Part shown: positions 1 to 13,369 of the stretch, piece by piece
How positions within the stretch are numbered: position 1 is the first letter of the stretch
Layout: each line of letters starts with the position of its first letter
NCBI GenBank assembly: GCA_030562195.1
Contig: JAUJPP010000003.1
Span: 16,399,398 to 16,463,397 of the forward strand
DNA length: 64,000 nt
Source: Nipponacmea schrenckii
Taxonomy: Eukaryota > Mollusca > Gastropoda > Lottiidae
Direction of reading: 5' to 3'
Notes under the pieces: generated by a model
What the model was told of the DNA's origin: nothing
The model's input: only the letters and a program-made list of their open reading frames with translations
Databases searched by the model: none
Program-made: the position numbers and the translations under genes

Positions 1-3000
1 TGTTTTAGAAATGAAATGATGGTGATGTATGGTTTCAAATGGCATATATATTCAATTGTTAAAGAAAAGTTTATAATAGTTTAATGAAAAATTTTGAGTG
101 TTCAACCTTCTTCAAAACCTTTCAGTTTTCTAAGGTTGAACCATGCATCTTCTGTTTGTTGCATTATTGCCTGGCTGTCTAAATGTTGTTATTATAATAA
201 ACTGTATTAATTATAATGTTGATAAGTTTCAGGTAAACAAGTTATCTTTATATTTAATTTTAACATAATAGATGATAAGATATAAAAAGACTAATAATTG
301 ATAAGACAATAGCCTAGATAATAGAAAAATAATTATTATAACAGATGCTTTTCACTAGTGATTGATAGACCTTCTTTGATTTTTGACACATTAATAATTT
401 CCACTGCCTTTCACTTCAGGCCTTTATATGATCTAAGAGACACTTCCAATTACAAATTATTCTATATTGATATTTTGTCTGGCCTTACAACTGCTTGTAC
501 TTCAGCCTGTGTTATTGAGAGGTACAGGTATCTCCCTTTTTTTTACCAGCACTACCTCTCCTCTCTTGGCTGATGCCACATATATCATCATAGTTCACTG
601 TACTAATTCAAAGTGTTTCTTTTCCTCTGTGATCTTAAAGGTTACTCATTTAGTTTGTTGAGTTTTTTCATGATCAGGAACTGTGTTCAGATGATTTGCA
701 GACAGAAACTTAAATACTTACTCTGAATCATTTTTGTTTTCATCTTTGGGAGGGAGAGCTCTGATATAGAAACACCCAGTATTTTAGAAATTGTGACATT
801 TTACTTTGTTGACTAATAAAACAAGTCTTACTACCTTGTTTAAATACCAGTATTACAGTATTATTAGGAAGTCAAAAGAATGACTCACAACCTTTTCTCA
901 GTTAATTTTGAAAACAATGTTAACAATTTTATTTTAATCTGACTTGAAGGACAGGTAAAGATATAGATTAGGTTTGAGAGGGAAGTGTAATAGCAAACTA
1001 AAGTTTCATCAACTGTGATAGGTAAACATATAATATAGTATTGCACCTGATAAAATTTCTATAAATTAAGGATCAGTTTTGTGTATTTTCCATTTCTGAT
1101 TATAAATCAAGTGAGTATTATGGTAGATTATTACTAGACTGGGTTAATGATGTGTAAAGTCCTCACTATATAGTTACAATATTATTAGACTGTATATTGA
1201 TATGAGGGATTATTACCTTTAAACAGTGATATAATCTATACTTACATCATATGTTGACACTTGACCACAGGACTACTTCTTTCATAAGTTGACTGAATAT
1301 ATAATGAAATAATGAAAATGAAATAAATGGAGTTTTACATCTTAATGCACCTAATGGGTTGATGAAGACTGTTAAAGAGACCAGTAACTCACATATTTCT
1401 GGACAAGCTGCCAGCAGACTTTATAAAGTAACTGATCACATCATATTAACTTTTGAAACAATGGCCAGAAAACCTATGTCCATATGTCGTTAAAAACCAG
1501 GGAAATGAGGCAACAATAGCATCATCAAATTGCATCCTTTGGTTGTAGTCATCGACGTACAGAAATGACTGAATATTTCCTATTGAGATGATAGATCAAG
1601 GCAATAGCTCTCAACTGCATTGGAAGAAGTGACAATATTGCTCACTTTCTCAACTTATTCCTCTCGTCTATGATATTCTTCAGAGGACCATATCTGTTTT
1701 CAAGAATCCTTCTGTATGTGTGCCATGAAAATTTAATATGTCTTGTGAAAATCACCTTATGATAATCTAGGATCAAAATCAACTTCACTGTAAAAATGAG
1801 AATAAAAAAACAATTATTTAGTGTGACAATTTTGGCTAAAATTCATGTCAGTGTCGAGTGACAGATAGTTTTAGAAAGTAATTACCTCTGTATGGTTGAC
1901 CTAAGAATATAATTTACTAGTATTTATTGAAGCATGGTATATTTTTTATATAAAGATTAATCAATATTAATATATAGTAAGTTCATGCAGTGTAATCGTC
2001 TATATATCACTTATTATATTGAATATTCAATAGATGTCATGTTGAATACATTTCTTGTATTTTTTGACATTTATGAAGCTGGCAATTTTGATCTTAAATA
2101 TTGGACTGAGACACTAATCTTGTGTTTTTAACAAGATACAAATTCTGCAAATTACTTGTTCAACTATTCTATAAGAGGGTGACTAATTACATAAACTGAT
2201 TTATGAAATATTGGGCTTCCTCACGATGTTAAAAGGTATATATGTTTGAGGGCATAACAAAATGAAATCTCTTGTACATTTATATATATTTCATATTCAG
2301 TTTTGAAAAAGGGAGTTGATCAATTCTGACAACAATGAAACTGCTGAATGGTTGAGGGCATAATCAAGATAGAAGCCACATGATTATCAAATCTAAAGAG
2401 AATTGTGCTTGGGACAAATAGAAGTTTTATGTTGTCAGCTTGCCAGGTTGATAGAAATGTATCATTTATTTGAAAATACCTGGAATTAAATTACATGGTT
2501 TATATGCATAATATGCTATTTATTTTCCAATCTGATTTATCTTTTATTCTGAGATTTATTCTGTACATTGTGTACAACTATATCCTGAAATCAAGATAAT
2601 AGGTACCAGAACATGCTTTAACTTGATAATATGATGATATTGTGATCTAAATACCTTTCTCATGACAAATTAACTATTGATTTCCTGCCTGCTCTAACTG
2701 GCACTAAAAAGTCAATATCTACCCTTGATCTTATTGTGAATTTAATTGATGAATTGTGGATGAAAAGTTTAAATATTCATTGTTAGCCAGAAATCATCTG
2801 GTTATGTCATTGGAAAGATCATCAACTATATTATTATAATTACATATGTATGTAATCATTCGGATTATTATTATTATTTTTTTTGCGATTCTTGGATGAG
2901 TTTGCAGACAAACTTGTAAAAGGTACAGAAATTCTAAATCTACAGTTGATCTTAAAATGATTTCTATTATCAAGTAAAACAAAACTGGGAGTTCTATCTC

Positions 3001-6000
3001 TGACCGGAAGTTGAGGTTTTTTGCTTTAGCAAGTTTATTTTCAATTTCGATTTCGACCGGATTTTCAGATTTGAAGACTTCAATGTATTTGTCAACTAGC
3101 AATTATAGGTTTAATGCAATTCGGTTAAATCTTTTACTCACGATTTGCAATTCAATATTCAAGGGCAAAAATTTCAGACCGTGATTTCTCGTTTAATATA
3201 AATGATAAAATTTTGAAACTTTACCAGTTGTTCGACTTCAGGTTTAGCCTGAAATGACGTAATTACATAACTTCCCGTCTATAACAGCTAGGTGAAAAGT
3301 GAAAACTGTTTTATAAATGTCAATAGTAATCGATTTGACCTAAATAATTAGGTCAAGCTGCCATATCGGCCGCCATTTTGATTTTTCGTTACAATTCTTA
3401 AAGCTGAAATTCAGACACTATTGATAGACCGATTTCGATGAAATTTAGCACATACATGTAGATACATTGGATCATTATCTACCTTTTAAATTTCGTATTT
3501 TCTTTCGAATTATTTAAATTTTGATTTTTTCAAAATTAGGTCACTTTAACGGCTACGGAAGGTGTGACCCACTAAATCTATGACCTTGAAAATTGGCTCA
3601 AATAATATTCAATATATTGTCTACGAGTAGATATTTTTTAATTTGGCTTACTTAAAAAATTCATACAGATAAGTGTACTTAAATACAGCAAAAATTGATA
3701 ATTTTCATATGTTTGCCATCTTTCACCATTACGTAATTATTTCATGAGTTTGAAAACTAGGTCAAATGATATTCAATGTATTGTTTAGATGTAGGTCATT
3801 GCAAATTTACCCTACATAATATTTTAAGGCTGTCGAAATACCTTCATAATTGTATGCAATTCTAGTTTAATTTAAAATCACTTTTCAATAATATGAAAAG
3901 TCTATATCAATTTCATTTAGTGTACAGTGGTCTTATCTAAGAGGAGATTTCTATATTCACTTTGGTATCAAGTAACACTAAAGGATTCACTGCTTTATTT
4001 TGCAGCTAATATTGTGGGTTCTAAAATATACGAGCATGTTGCCCTCCATGGGAAGCTATATTGTACTTATATCTTGATAACTTATATTGTGTCTGTATGA
4101 TGGTAGACTAATCAGGGTGTTTTGTGTATTATTTGTAAACAATATTTGTCAGTAAGCCAATCACCTTTTATTCCATTGACAATCAGATTAGGTTAAAAGT
4201 AGGGAGTAAATCAGTAGGAAAATAAACGAATTACAGAAACTAAGTCACTTAACAAACTTGATTATATTGGAAAAGAATTCCTTTCTTTGATAATAATCCT
4301 GTACTGTATGTTATTGATACTATTCATGCCTGTGGTTTAAGGCAATATTGTACTAACCTATTGGGTGAAAGAAAACGTTTTGTATTGCTCATGTTATTTT
4401 GTAGGAAGGTTTTGAAAAAAAATCAATTATGGACTGCAGGACTGTACGATATGAAACCTGGTTTAATATGAATTGTTGAGAAAGTCAATATTGTCCAATA
4501 CCAGTGCCATTTCATATTTTGGTTTTTGGTTGAGATGAGAATAGTATTCTCAAGAAAGCACTGGCCTAGGTCATGAAGTAAGAAACAACATTGTATGATA
4601 AGATCGTTAGTGTAAACAATAATTAAAAATTGTTAAGGTTATAATTAAGAAAAGTATGTAAGCCTTCCTCTTTCACCGGTTCTGAAATCCAAATCTAAAA
4701 AACGAAAAAAACTTTTTTATTTTGGTCCTCATTATCCTGTTAAAATACTGGAGCCCATTGACCTATAATAAACTAAAGTGTATACTGAAAGATGAGATTT
4801 GACTAAAAATTATTTAAGGTAATATTGATGTATATAAAAAAATAAAAATATAAAACAGTTATGGATTTGAAAAAACATATTGCAATGGTTCAAGTCTGTC
4901 ATAGACTAAATGGTTACCCTACTAAGATTTTTATTCCTCTTGAACGAGGTAACAATTCTTTTAGTATAAACCTGTTGTGTTTTCTCTTGTAGAGTTTTAT
5001 AGTATTTTTTGACAATTACCGATGGTAGCGGTATGGTTACAGGTAGTGATGAAGGGGATTATTTGGTTATCATGCTGAAGGTTTAAACCAATAGCTCTCG
5101 CGCTGTAATCTTCTATGCTTTGGTTTAATATAAGTCTTCAATGGAGTGGTCGGGGAGGTTAAATTCAAATATGAATTCTGCTTCATTTTTACATTTATAT
5201 AATGGAGAATTTCCAAATTTACTTTACCTATTGACATTTGACCTGTTAGGGTTAAATTTGAAAAGAATTTATACTGGATTGTGTTGATGATATATTAGTG
5301 AAGATGTAAATTTGTTATACTTGTATTTGGAAACCCTCCTCTGCCTTGTATGTGATACTAATAACAATCTTGGTGTTGGTCAGACAACAATTGATGTTAA
5401 TATTGAATCATTGACATTAACATTGATGTTGTACTACAAGTATAATGCCTACAACTTGTATTGATTTAAAAGGTTGGTCTCAGTAAATATTTAAGTTTGT
5501 AGAATATTTCTGTTAGTATGTCATCTATTTAACTAATTAAACTGTTGGATTAACAGTCTACTAGTAGGACATATTAACTAATTAATTTTAGATTCGTCAT
5601 ATACCGGTAATGTGAAAATAACAATAAAAGTGTTGAGTATTAGTGTGTATGCTTTGTAATCAGCTATAAAATCTTTGACAATCTTGATTTCTATAAGTTT
5701 GTAAACTTAAAGAACATACAACTTCTATGAAAGTCTGTTGATATACCAGGGGTTTTGTGTGATTTTCTTTTTTGTATTTTTTTGTTACATTAATTTGTAA
5801 GTTTATCATGTAAATAATGCGTACATAAAAACCAATATGTAACATGTGTTACAGGAGAACTCTGTTGAACTCTTGTAACATCTTTCATCATTACATTATG
5901 TGACCTGTTTGCCTGTTTTCATGGGAAAATCACAAATACAATGAGTTAAATGTTGTATGTATACCTGTACTAGATACACAATATACTTGCCATTTTAAAT

Positions 6001-6845
6001 CACAAAAATTTCATGACACCCTTTTATTTAAATGACACAATGATAAGGTAAAAACTTAACTCTCACAAGCAAGAGCTCTTAGTGGAATTGAAACTACCAT
6101 TGCAAACCATTTTAAGTCAACATTGTGTTTTGATATACATAATGACCAAATTATGAGCAATGTTTCTTTCTTTCTGAATATAGGAGCAGGGTGTTATACT
6201 TCCTTTTGTTCATTACATTGATGAAAGATTTAGTCATATATGTTAGTTATCTGAACCATTTCAAGTTGAATTTGAAAAGAGAAGTGTAGGTGTTATAAAT
6301 GTGTATCTTCCCTATTTATCAACAGACAGACCATCAATAGAGTATTTACAGTATATGGTTAGATAATAGAATCGTGACAAGGTATATAATGATTAAAAGT
6401 AAATAACCAAGTACCATTGAATAACCCAATCTTGATCAGGGTTTGGTCACCAATGTATTTTATTGGATGTTTGACAAAAGTTGACTTTGTAGTGGTATAC
6501 TATTCATTTAAGCTGCAAAGATAAATTGCTTTGGAAAAAAGACTTCTGTAACCTTTTCATCTAGCATTATATTCTACAGTCATTTAAATAATAAGTGGAA
6601 AAACGTTTTTAATTCTTTATTGAAAGAAATTTATACAAAGGAAACAGTATTCTCGGTTGTGTTGGGGAGACCAAACTTCTTGTTTTTCTTAGTATTTCGA
6701 AATTTGAATTGATGACCTTTTTTAATTCTTATAGAAAAGGTTTCGGTTTCAAGAACAACAAAGCCTAAAACGAAGCTCCTGCAAGGGAAGATTTTATGGA
6801 TAGACACATTCTAAACATCCAGCATGACAGTCAAATATACATTTT
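1..6845. other. AT-rich non-coding DNA, no gene recognised
   Basis: No exon or conserved protein segment was recognised on either strand. It could be the first intron of the RAB11FIP gene that starts to show exons at 17579, or intergenic DNA; the upstream EF-hand exons expected for that family are not visible. The stretch 2850-3835 is richer in CpG and behaves like an old repeat (separate entry). The rest is unique-looking AT-rich sequence with short open frames that end at random. Confidence 0.6.
3240..3835. repeat. Unclassified old dispersed repeat with an internal two-fold module
   Basis: Base composition changes relative to its flanks. A module with the words TCAAATAATATTCAATATAT and AGTAGAT (about 3595-3670) recurs, diverged, at about 3755-3835 as TCAAATGATATTCAATGTAT, giving an internal period of roughly 160 bp. 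The phrase GATTTCGATGAAATTTAG near 3430 resembles the GATTTTGATGAAACTTAG phrase of the repeat family at 38758, 56735 and 62227, but the rest does not align by eye. Boundaries are approximate and no terminal repeats were found. Confidence 0.35.
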
Positions 6846-7721
6846 GTCTCCACCAGGGCTGTTGATTTATTTTTTATCCAGCCGGACATTTTTTTAACCA
6901 TGTTTTGTTGATGTCAAAACTATTACACTAAGTACTATTCAACTAGTATCCAACTGTAAAATGTATTTCAATGCATGAATGTTTAGTTATATTCATCATA
7001 ATTGGGACTTTAAGTTTCTGAACATACTGTCATACATCAATCACAAAAACAAAACAATCCGATCATCAAATATTTACTGTTAAATTTAATATTTTTTACG
7101 AAGTTACAAATGCCGATTTTTAGTTAACTTTCACCGACGATGTACTTCCGGTTGAACATGAGAAAAACGAAGGGTTTTGAATGACACCAATACTGAGAAA
7201 AATTATCGTCGTCAAAATTCTATGCGAGGGCCGACATTTTCTTCGTCATGTTTACGTTGGTACTGATGAAATCGGAAGACAATTATCGTAAAATAGACTT
7301 GATATACAATTATATCAATGAATAATGACCGATTAAAATTTGACGGCATAACTATAGGATTAAACACAAGGGATTATCATGTCAACTGTTTGTTAAAAAT
7401 AAGTAGTTTGAGATAGTAAATCTCTTTAAACTGGAACACTGGAAGCGTTTTCCAGGAGCCGATTAATAATTGTCAATAAATTCATTGTTAATTAACCACC
7501 TCTTACCGTTAATCTCTTAATTAACTAAATTAAATGACCGGTAGTGTTAGGAATCTCATTGACTAAAGGTGATAGTTAGGTAATTTAATTTTCAATTATT
7601 TTTTTTTAACGTCACTGACCTATACTTGATGTCCAGCAAAGCCTATTTGCAAACGGTCATTTTGGCATGACTGCCGGTCATGTCCGGCATATAGAGCCAA
7701 ATCAACAGCTCTGGTCTCCAC
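6846..7721. mobile_element. hAT-type non-autonomous DNA transposon with perfect 8-bp target duplication
   Basis: The element spans 6854-7713 (860 bp). It starts CAGGGCTGTTGATTT and its other end, read in reverse complement, starts CAGAGCTGTTGATTT: a 15-bp terminal inverted repeat with one mismatch. It is flanked by identical 8-bp direct repeats GTCTCCAC at 6846-6853 and 7714-7721. An 8-bp duplication with ends beginning CAG is the hallmark of the hAT superfamily. Subterminal CCGGACAT motifs occur in opposite orientations near both ends. No transposase frame is visible, so this is a non-autonomous copy that depends on an enzyme encoded elsewhere. Confidence 0.88.
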
Positions 7722-10330
7722 CTACAATTATATAGCCAAAAATGCCTCTTTGATTGTGAAACGCTTTTATAAAGAACTCCAGGATGAATTCCCTAATATC
7801 TATACCAACCGTTTGGTGACTGCTTACAAAAGGAATAAAAATCTGAGTAATTCTCTTACCTCCTTGAAATAATCGCTTGCATTTTTTGATCATTAGTTAA
7901 TTTTGTAAATCTCTTCATTGATGTATACTCAGTTTCAAAGCATAGTCACTACTATGCTTAGGCCAGTGCTTCTATAGAAAAGTATAAAACCCTAAACCAC
8001 AGACAGAAATATGGGAAGGTTTCAACCACAGACATTATAAAAATAATTATTTAAACATAATATCATATTCAAATCTTTGACCAGACCTAACATAAATTTG
8101 ATGAAAGATTCAAATATGTTCCCTTACACAGAAAGAATCTGGAATGAGTAAAATTATAAGGTAAAATTGTTAAAGGAAAACAACTAAAAGGTTTTCAGAC
8201 AATTTTCATGTTAACTTATTTACTGAATAAATTATCATATTTTCTTTGTATTAAAATAAACTATCTTTATGGCTTCATTGATATATAAGTATAGTTTGAT
8301 GTTGATATTGACAAGATGAATGTTATTATATTAAGTTATATTAGGTAAGATAAAAGTTATATAATTGGGTTGTTTACCTGTAGCCTCTGGCTGATTTATC
8401 TCTGATACCTATTATTTAACCTATGGTTTATTTTTGGTTTTAACAATTATTATCAATAAAGAGTGAACACCTTCTAGATGTTAACTTTTTTGCAACCAAT
8501 TAAATTGCATATCTCTGGATAGATCCTGTAAGTATGGTGACATATATATGTTAAGGGCAAAATGTCAAATGAACACATACACCTGCAATCTGCTGTTTCT
8601 CCCCTTGTATACAGGTTAATATAAAATTGAAAATGGTTGACAAATAACTCCAAAGAACAAAAGTAGGCGTACTAGTATACAGAACTGTATTTATCTAACA
8701 CTTGCGTGCCATTTTTACCAGCTCTTTTTTTTATATAAAATTTTAGTATAGCAAAAACAATGTCTTGAAAGACAAGTTCATTCCATTCCTGTAGAATTAG
8801 GCCTTTAGTAATTATTATAATTGATTTTAGCTGCAGATGATAAGTATTTTTCTAAATATGGAAAAAGAACATTTTGTTAGAACCTTCCTTAACTAGTCAA
8901 TGTATTTGTTATTGAGAGTAAATAATATACAGTTATATGGACAATAAAAACATGACCTAGTGACACATTGAAACAAGTTGGTATTGACTAATATATTATA
9001 AATAACAAAAATAGATATTCCATTACTAAAACTAATTATTATTTATTCCACATACATATACTTGAGAATATTCAGCCACAGAAATGCCAGTAATTGAAAT
9101 GTTTGAACTGTGAACTACAAATTGTGCATACATATTAAATTAATTTAGGATTCTGTTCTGATATTAAAGGGATACTACCTATTTAAAGTTGGCTCAAAAC
9201 CTGACTTGAATAGTAATGCCACCTTGGATTGACTGTCTGAACACTAAGCCAGGTATGTCACAACTTCATGCGTTTGCTCTTCTAAACAAAGTCTTACTGT
9301 TATTATTGTTTTTATAATGTGCATGTGTAATGCTTCTGAGAGTTTTTCAAAATCACTTTGTTTAATGGATTATTACCTTTGTTTGATTGATTTATTGGAT
9401 TATAGAGAGCTAAAGAATGGAATTTCTATATAACACGAGATACAACATCAACAAAACTGCTCAGTACATCAATTATTGAGCAAGAATTCAACATGTAATT
9501 AAATTTTACTTGTACCAGTTGTTTCAATTTGATTTGAAACAGAAATAACAACCATTAGGAGCTGTATACAATAACAAAAATTTTCACTGTTAAAATAGAG
9601 CTGAATACTACGTAGTGCGATATAGGAATATTTTAACCAGAAAGCCAGTTTTAAGCTAGTAAATAATTGTTACTCCATTCTGTTGTTCTATTTTGGTTTT
9701 ATATCCATTAAGTAATTAATTTATGCTGCAAAGCTTGTTTCAAAATTACTATGTTGTATGGATTATTACTTAATTTTATGGATTTATTGGAATATAGAGG
9801 TATTCTGTGGTATTTTAATATTTATGTATACCTTTATACAAAAAATACCAGTATAGATATTTTTATTGTTAGTAATATTGCCTGATTAAAAAATATCGAA
9901 ATATTGCAATATCGTGATATATAGTAGTTACAAGACAAATGACCTGGTGAAGCGGGTCATGTCATATGATAAACCACTGTTTATTGCCCCATAATGATTA
10001 TGATTCATTCCTTATATTAATTAATCTTTTTTAAATGCTATTTTTGCAATCAAATATGCCTGTCAATTGTAAAGTGAGCGTGTCAACATTTTCATCATGA
10101 TGTCAAGATTCAGTTTTCAGTGTTGTTTGGATTATAACAAGAAAGGAATATATGGTATAAGACATTCCTTCAATATCAAAGTACATAAGGTTTCAACACA
10201 AAATACACGTGACATTTTGTTATAAAGAAGTGTGTTGTACCATAATATATTCCCTTGTGTTTCTTTTTATATGTAACCTCAATTTCTAAATGCCCTTCAA
10301 ATCTTATCGGATCATAATATCAGGTCTGGT

Positions 10331-10549
10331 TCAGGTATATTGAAGAAAAATTTGATATGTGTTCATCAAAGCAGGAATCTTTATTGTGAGCCTTTTTCCA
10401 TCTGCGACCACCTCGGCATTACTGAAAGCTAATAACCTAAAATGACAGTGAAAACAATACACAGCATCTCTTTCCTGTGAATATTGGTTGGGACAATTTG
10501 TCCAGAGAAGATTGTGATACATCTGAAGAAAAATAGGTAAATCAGACAT
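10331..10549 (-). pseudogene. Possible hAT transposase remnant (TTF-type zinc-finger segment)
   Basis: A 72-codon open frame contains NQYSQERDAVYCFHC. Its pattern of Tyr-Ser, Asp-Ala, then CFxC resembles the start of the TTF-type zinc finger found at the N-terminus of many hAT-derived transposases and their domesticated relatives. The frame shows nothing else of the transposase (no catalytic domain or dimerisation region), so if the match is real this is a decayed fragment. Sequence before AGATGTATCACAATC on the minus strand looks like a splice acceptor and a GT follows CATTTTAG, so a small genuine exon is the alternative. The match rests on a short motif only. Confidence 0.35.
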
Positions 10550-10893
10550 TCTCTGATTTTAAGTCTGACTACAACTGATTGTAGATTCTTGAGTAACCAC
10601 CTCCCCCTGGAATACTATATTAGATTCAGAATTAGACTGCAGTTGAAAGACATAACTTGGTTTCAATGATTTAACTGTTATAAACAAATATCTTGTTTAC
10701 CAAAGATATCAAAACACACAAATAAAATGTTGTTGATCTGTGAAATATTTCAACTCTCTGTTTCCATTTACACACCTCATATATCAAACAACTGGGAACA
10801 ATGTCACCCATCTTGTTAGAAATATTTACTTCTTAAACAATTATTGTGACGGACATTGAACTTGGTATTTGATTTCTATAGATTTATTTAGAT

Positions 10894-10921
10894 AGCACTG
10901 ACCGTTCCTCTGGTCAGTGTT
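10894..10921. repeat. Short perfect stem-loop
   Basis: AGCACTGACC and GGTCAGTGTT pair over ten positions (one G-T wobble on the transcribed plus strand) around the 8-nt loop GTTCCTCT. It is an isolated GC-richer hairpin in AT-rich DNA. Function unknown. Confidence 0.6.
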
Positions 10922-12299
10922 GTTTGGTGACATTTTTCTTTTAAGATTGTGAGACGAATATATAGTCACTTAAACAAAAAGTTTTGCATTTAGCAATGTA
11001 CTTACTCTTAACCCCGTAAATCTTGTAACACTGTAACAATTTCAATAAATCTATAGTCAATATACCATGATTTAAGGACCTTGAGTCAAGAGATGGTAAT
11101 GACTGCCTTTTTGTTGCTCATTGATGTTGTTCACTTGCTTGATATAGTTGCTCACTCTACTACTCCCTGCACATATTGTGCCTTTTGCTCAACACTACTC
11201 TCAGTCAGTTGTGTAATATGACCGGTCATTTGGTGGACTACCATAGTGAATGAAGAATAACAGTGAATTATAACTGTTCTGACAATCAGATATTTACAGT
11301 CTTAACATAATTCATCAAACTTATCTTCTAGGATTGTTTCCATCACTAATTCACTGGGTGAGGCCACCTCAAGTAAGTCTCACATGGTGTGCCACTGGTC
11401 AAGAGTGGTCAAAAATATGAAACTCAAGAGATATTTTCCATATGACCACAAGTGACCAAATGCACACTAAAAGTAACCCGTACGCATTGTGTTTTTGGTC
11501 AGGTGCAAATATCATTTTCTCTCTGTGATGCAGTCAATGTGCTTGTTCAAATTCAAATTCATTTTGGGCTTTTTGTTTTTTCTAGACTTTAAGCCATTTG
11601 TTTATTTTTTTCAACAATAAAGATACTGACTTAAAATTAAATCTTTTTACTTCCTTTTTGTAAAAAAAATAACTTTAAAAAATTTATTATCCCTCTTCAA
11701 AATATATTTTATTAAAGCCTTTCATCTGAGTTAGGTACAAGATGTTATGTGTTCACTTAGTATTTGTTTGAATATATATCTGTAACAAATCTACTTAACT
11801 TTGATAAAAGAAAACAAGAAACAGAAAATAAACAAATGAATATGAACTGCATTTTATATCATTTTATATCATCTTATTATAAGTTTGAATTTATTCACTT
11901 ATTGAATCAAAGAAATATAGTAATCAAATGTAAAATAATCCTCATATAAAATAATCCACTGAGAATCAATGTTAAAATATTGAATGATATAAAGGTAGAT
12001 GATAAAAAAAACAGACATGAATGTCTCAGTAGCTTATCCTTGTAAAGACTAATGGGAGATAACTCTGAACACATAGCCTGCAGTAAGAAAAAATATTACT
12101 CGATATATATTAAGGTATTCAATGATAACAGAATAGGCTTTCAACATCATGATATATAGATTTGCTTATCTTATATGCACATAGATCTGAATTTGATGCT
12201 TATTATGATTAATAATGGGAGGTAACTGTGCAATATTAATCAATTATTCCTCTCAATAACATACAGACTCAATCAATTCAAATAGGATCTCTTTTGATG

Positions 12300-13369
12300 T
12301 TAAGGGGGTTGACAACCTTATCGTTCGAAGTGTATTTCAATCAAGAAACGTATTAATTTTATATCCATTCTATTTGGCATTAAAAAAAACTCATCTAGTA
12401 AAAATTTTAGCTCAATCGCTTCAGTAGTTCGTCTGATATCCGTCCGTGAAGATAATCTATTTATAGAACAAAACGGGGTATTCCTCTATGTAGACGTACA
12501 AATTACGTTGTCAGTTGACATTTGTGATTACAACGTCATCGGCTAAATAAACATTCTCTACGTTTGCCGGTCAGTTATTGTTAATATCGGCACGCGAAGT
12601 AAGAGTATCGGGGGAATCCAGAAGTCACGTGATGTCCCATAAATCATTACGTCACATGTAAACAAAGAAAATTTTATGATTGGTGGGTGGAAGGGTTTTG
12701 ACATGTGCTAATCCATTGTTTTAGCACTCCAATTATGTGGATATCGGTGCATATCGATGCCTAAAAGGTGCTTAAAGATTTCTACAGCATGAAAGACAAT
12801 CTTTTAACAACATGATCGTTAATTACGTAAGGTTTACATGTGTTTGCAAAATGTTGAAAAAAAATGCCATTTTTCCAAAAACCTTATTTCGCTTACGATT
12901 TATCCGATTTTTACAAACTTTGGCTTCAACTAAAGCTTACAATGTCCTCTATAACTTACGTTGGCTTTTTTTTATAAAATGAATAGTTTTTTAAAAATTC
13001 AATTTTTCGTAAATGCACTGGCAAAATTTTGATTTCTATCAATATCTTCAAAACAAAACAAAATTTTCCAAAAAGCCAACGTAATTTTGTAGAGATACAT
13101 GTAGACTTGCGTTGTGCAAAATTTCAACCTTCTATATTAAATAGCCTAGTAGATATGCTAATTTTAAGGGAATAATTGACGTTTTTTTCGTTCATCTTTC
13201 ATACCCTATTTCTTAAAGTTGAAATGTCATAAAGAAATAAATTTTATATTTTTGGATAGTTGAAAGTCCCCTCTTTCCATTGATATTTAAATATTTCAGA
13301 TAGGTGGAAAAGAAGTGGTTGAAATCGTCTATTTTTTGTACATAGGTTTAGGGTTGTCAACCCCCTTAA
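12300..13369. mobile_element. TTAA-flanked non-autonomous DNA transposon (piggyBac- or Kolobok-like)
   Basis: The body is 12304-13365 (1062 bp), bounded on both sides by TTAA (12300-12303 and 13366-13369). The ends are inverted copies: GGGGGTTGACAACC is exact over 14 bp, then 16 of 17 positions match. TTAA target duplication is used by piggyBac and by Kolobok-type elements. PiggyBac ends usually begin CCC, so the G-rich ends leave the superfamily open. No long frame is present inside, so the copy is non-autonomous. It includes a CACGTG-containing block near 12625 and is clearly richer in CpG than its flanks. Confidence 0.82.

Larger units (their letters stand above)
7722..12299. other. AT-rich non-coding DNA
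   Basis: No exon was recognised. Contents worth noting are two diverged copies of a segment containing TGGATTATTAC followed by TTTATTGGA (about 9358-9410 and 9752-9800), a possible transposase scrap at 10331-10549, and a hairpin at 10894-10921. The rest shows nothing I can name. Confidence 0.55.

Noticed and set aside
2794..3102. 102-codon minus-strand open frame
   Set aside because: It ends in an isoleucine run from an (AAT)n tract and has no recognisable domain. More likely part of the old repeat region than a gene.
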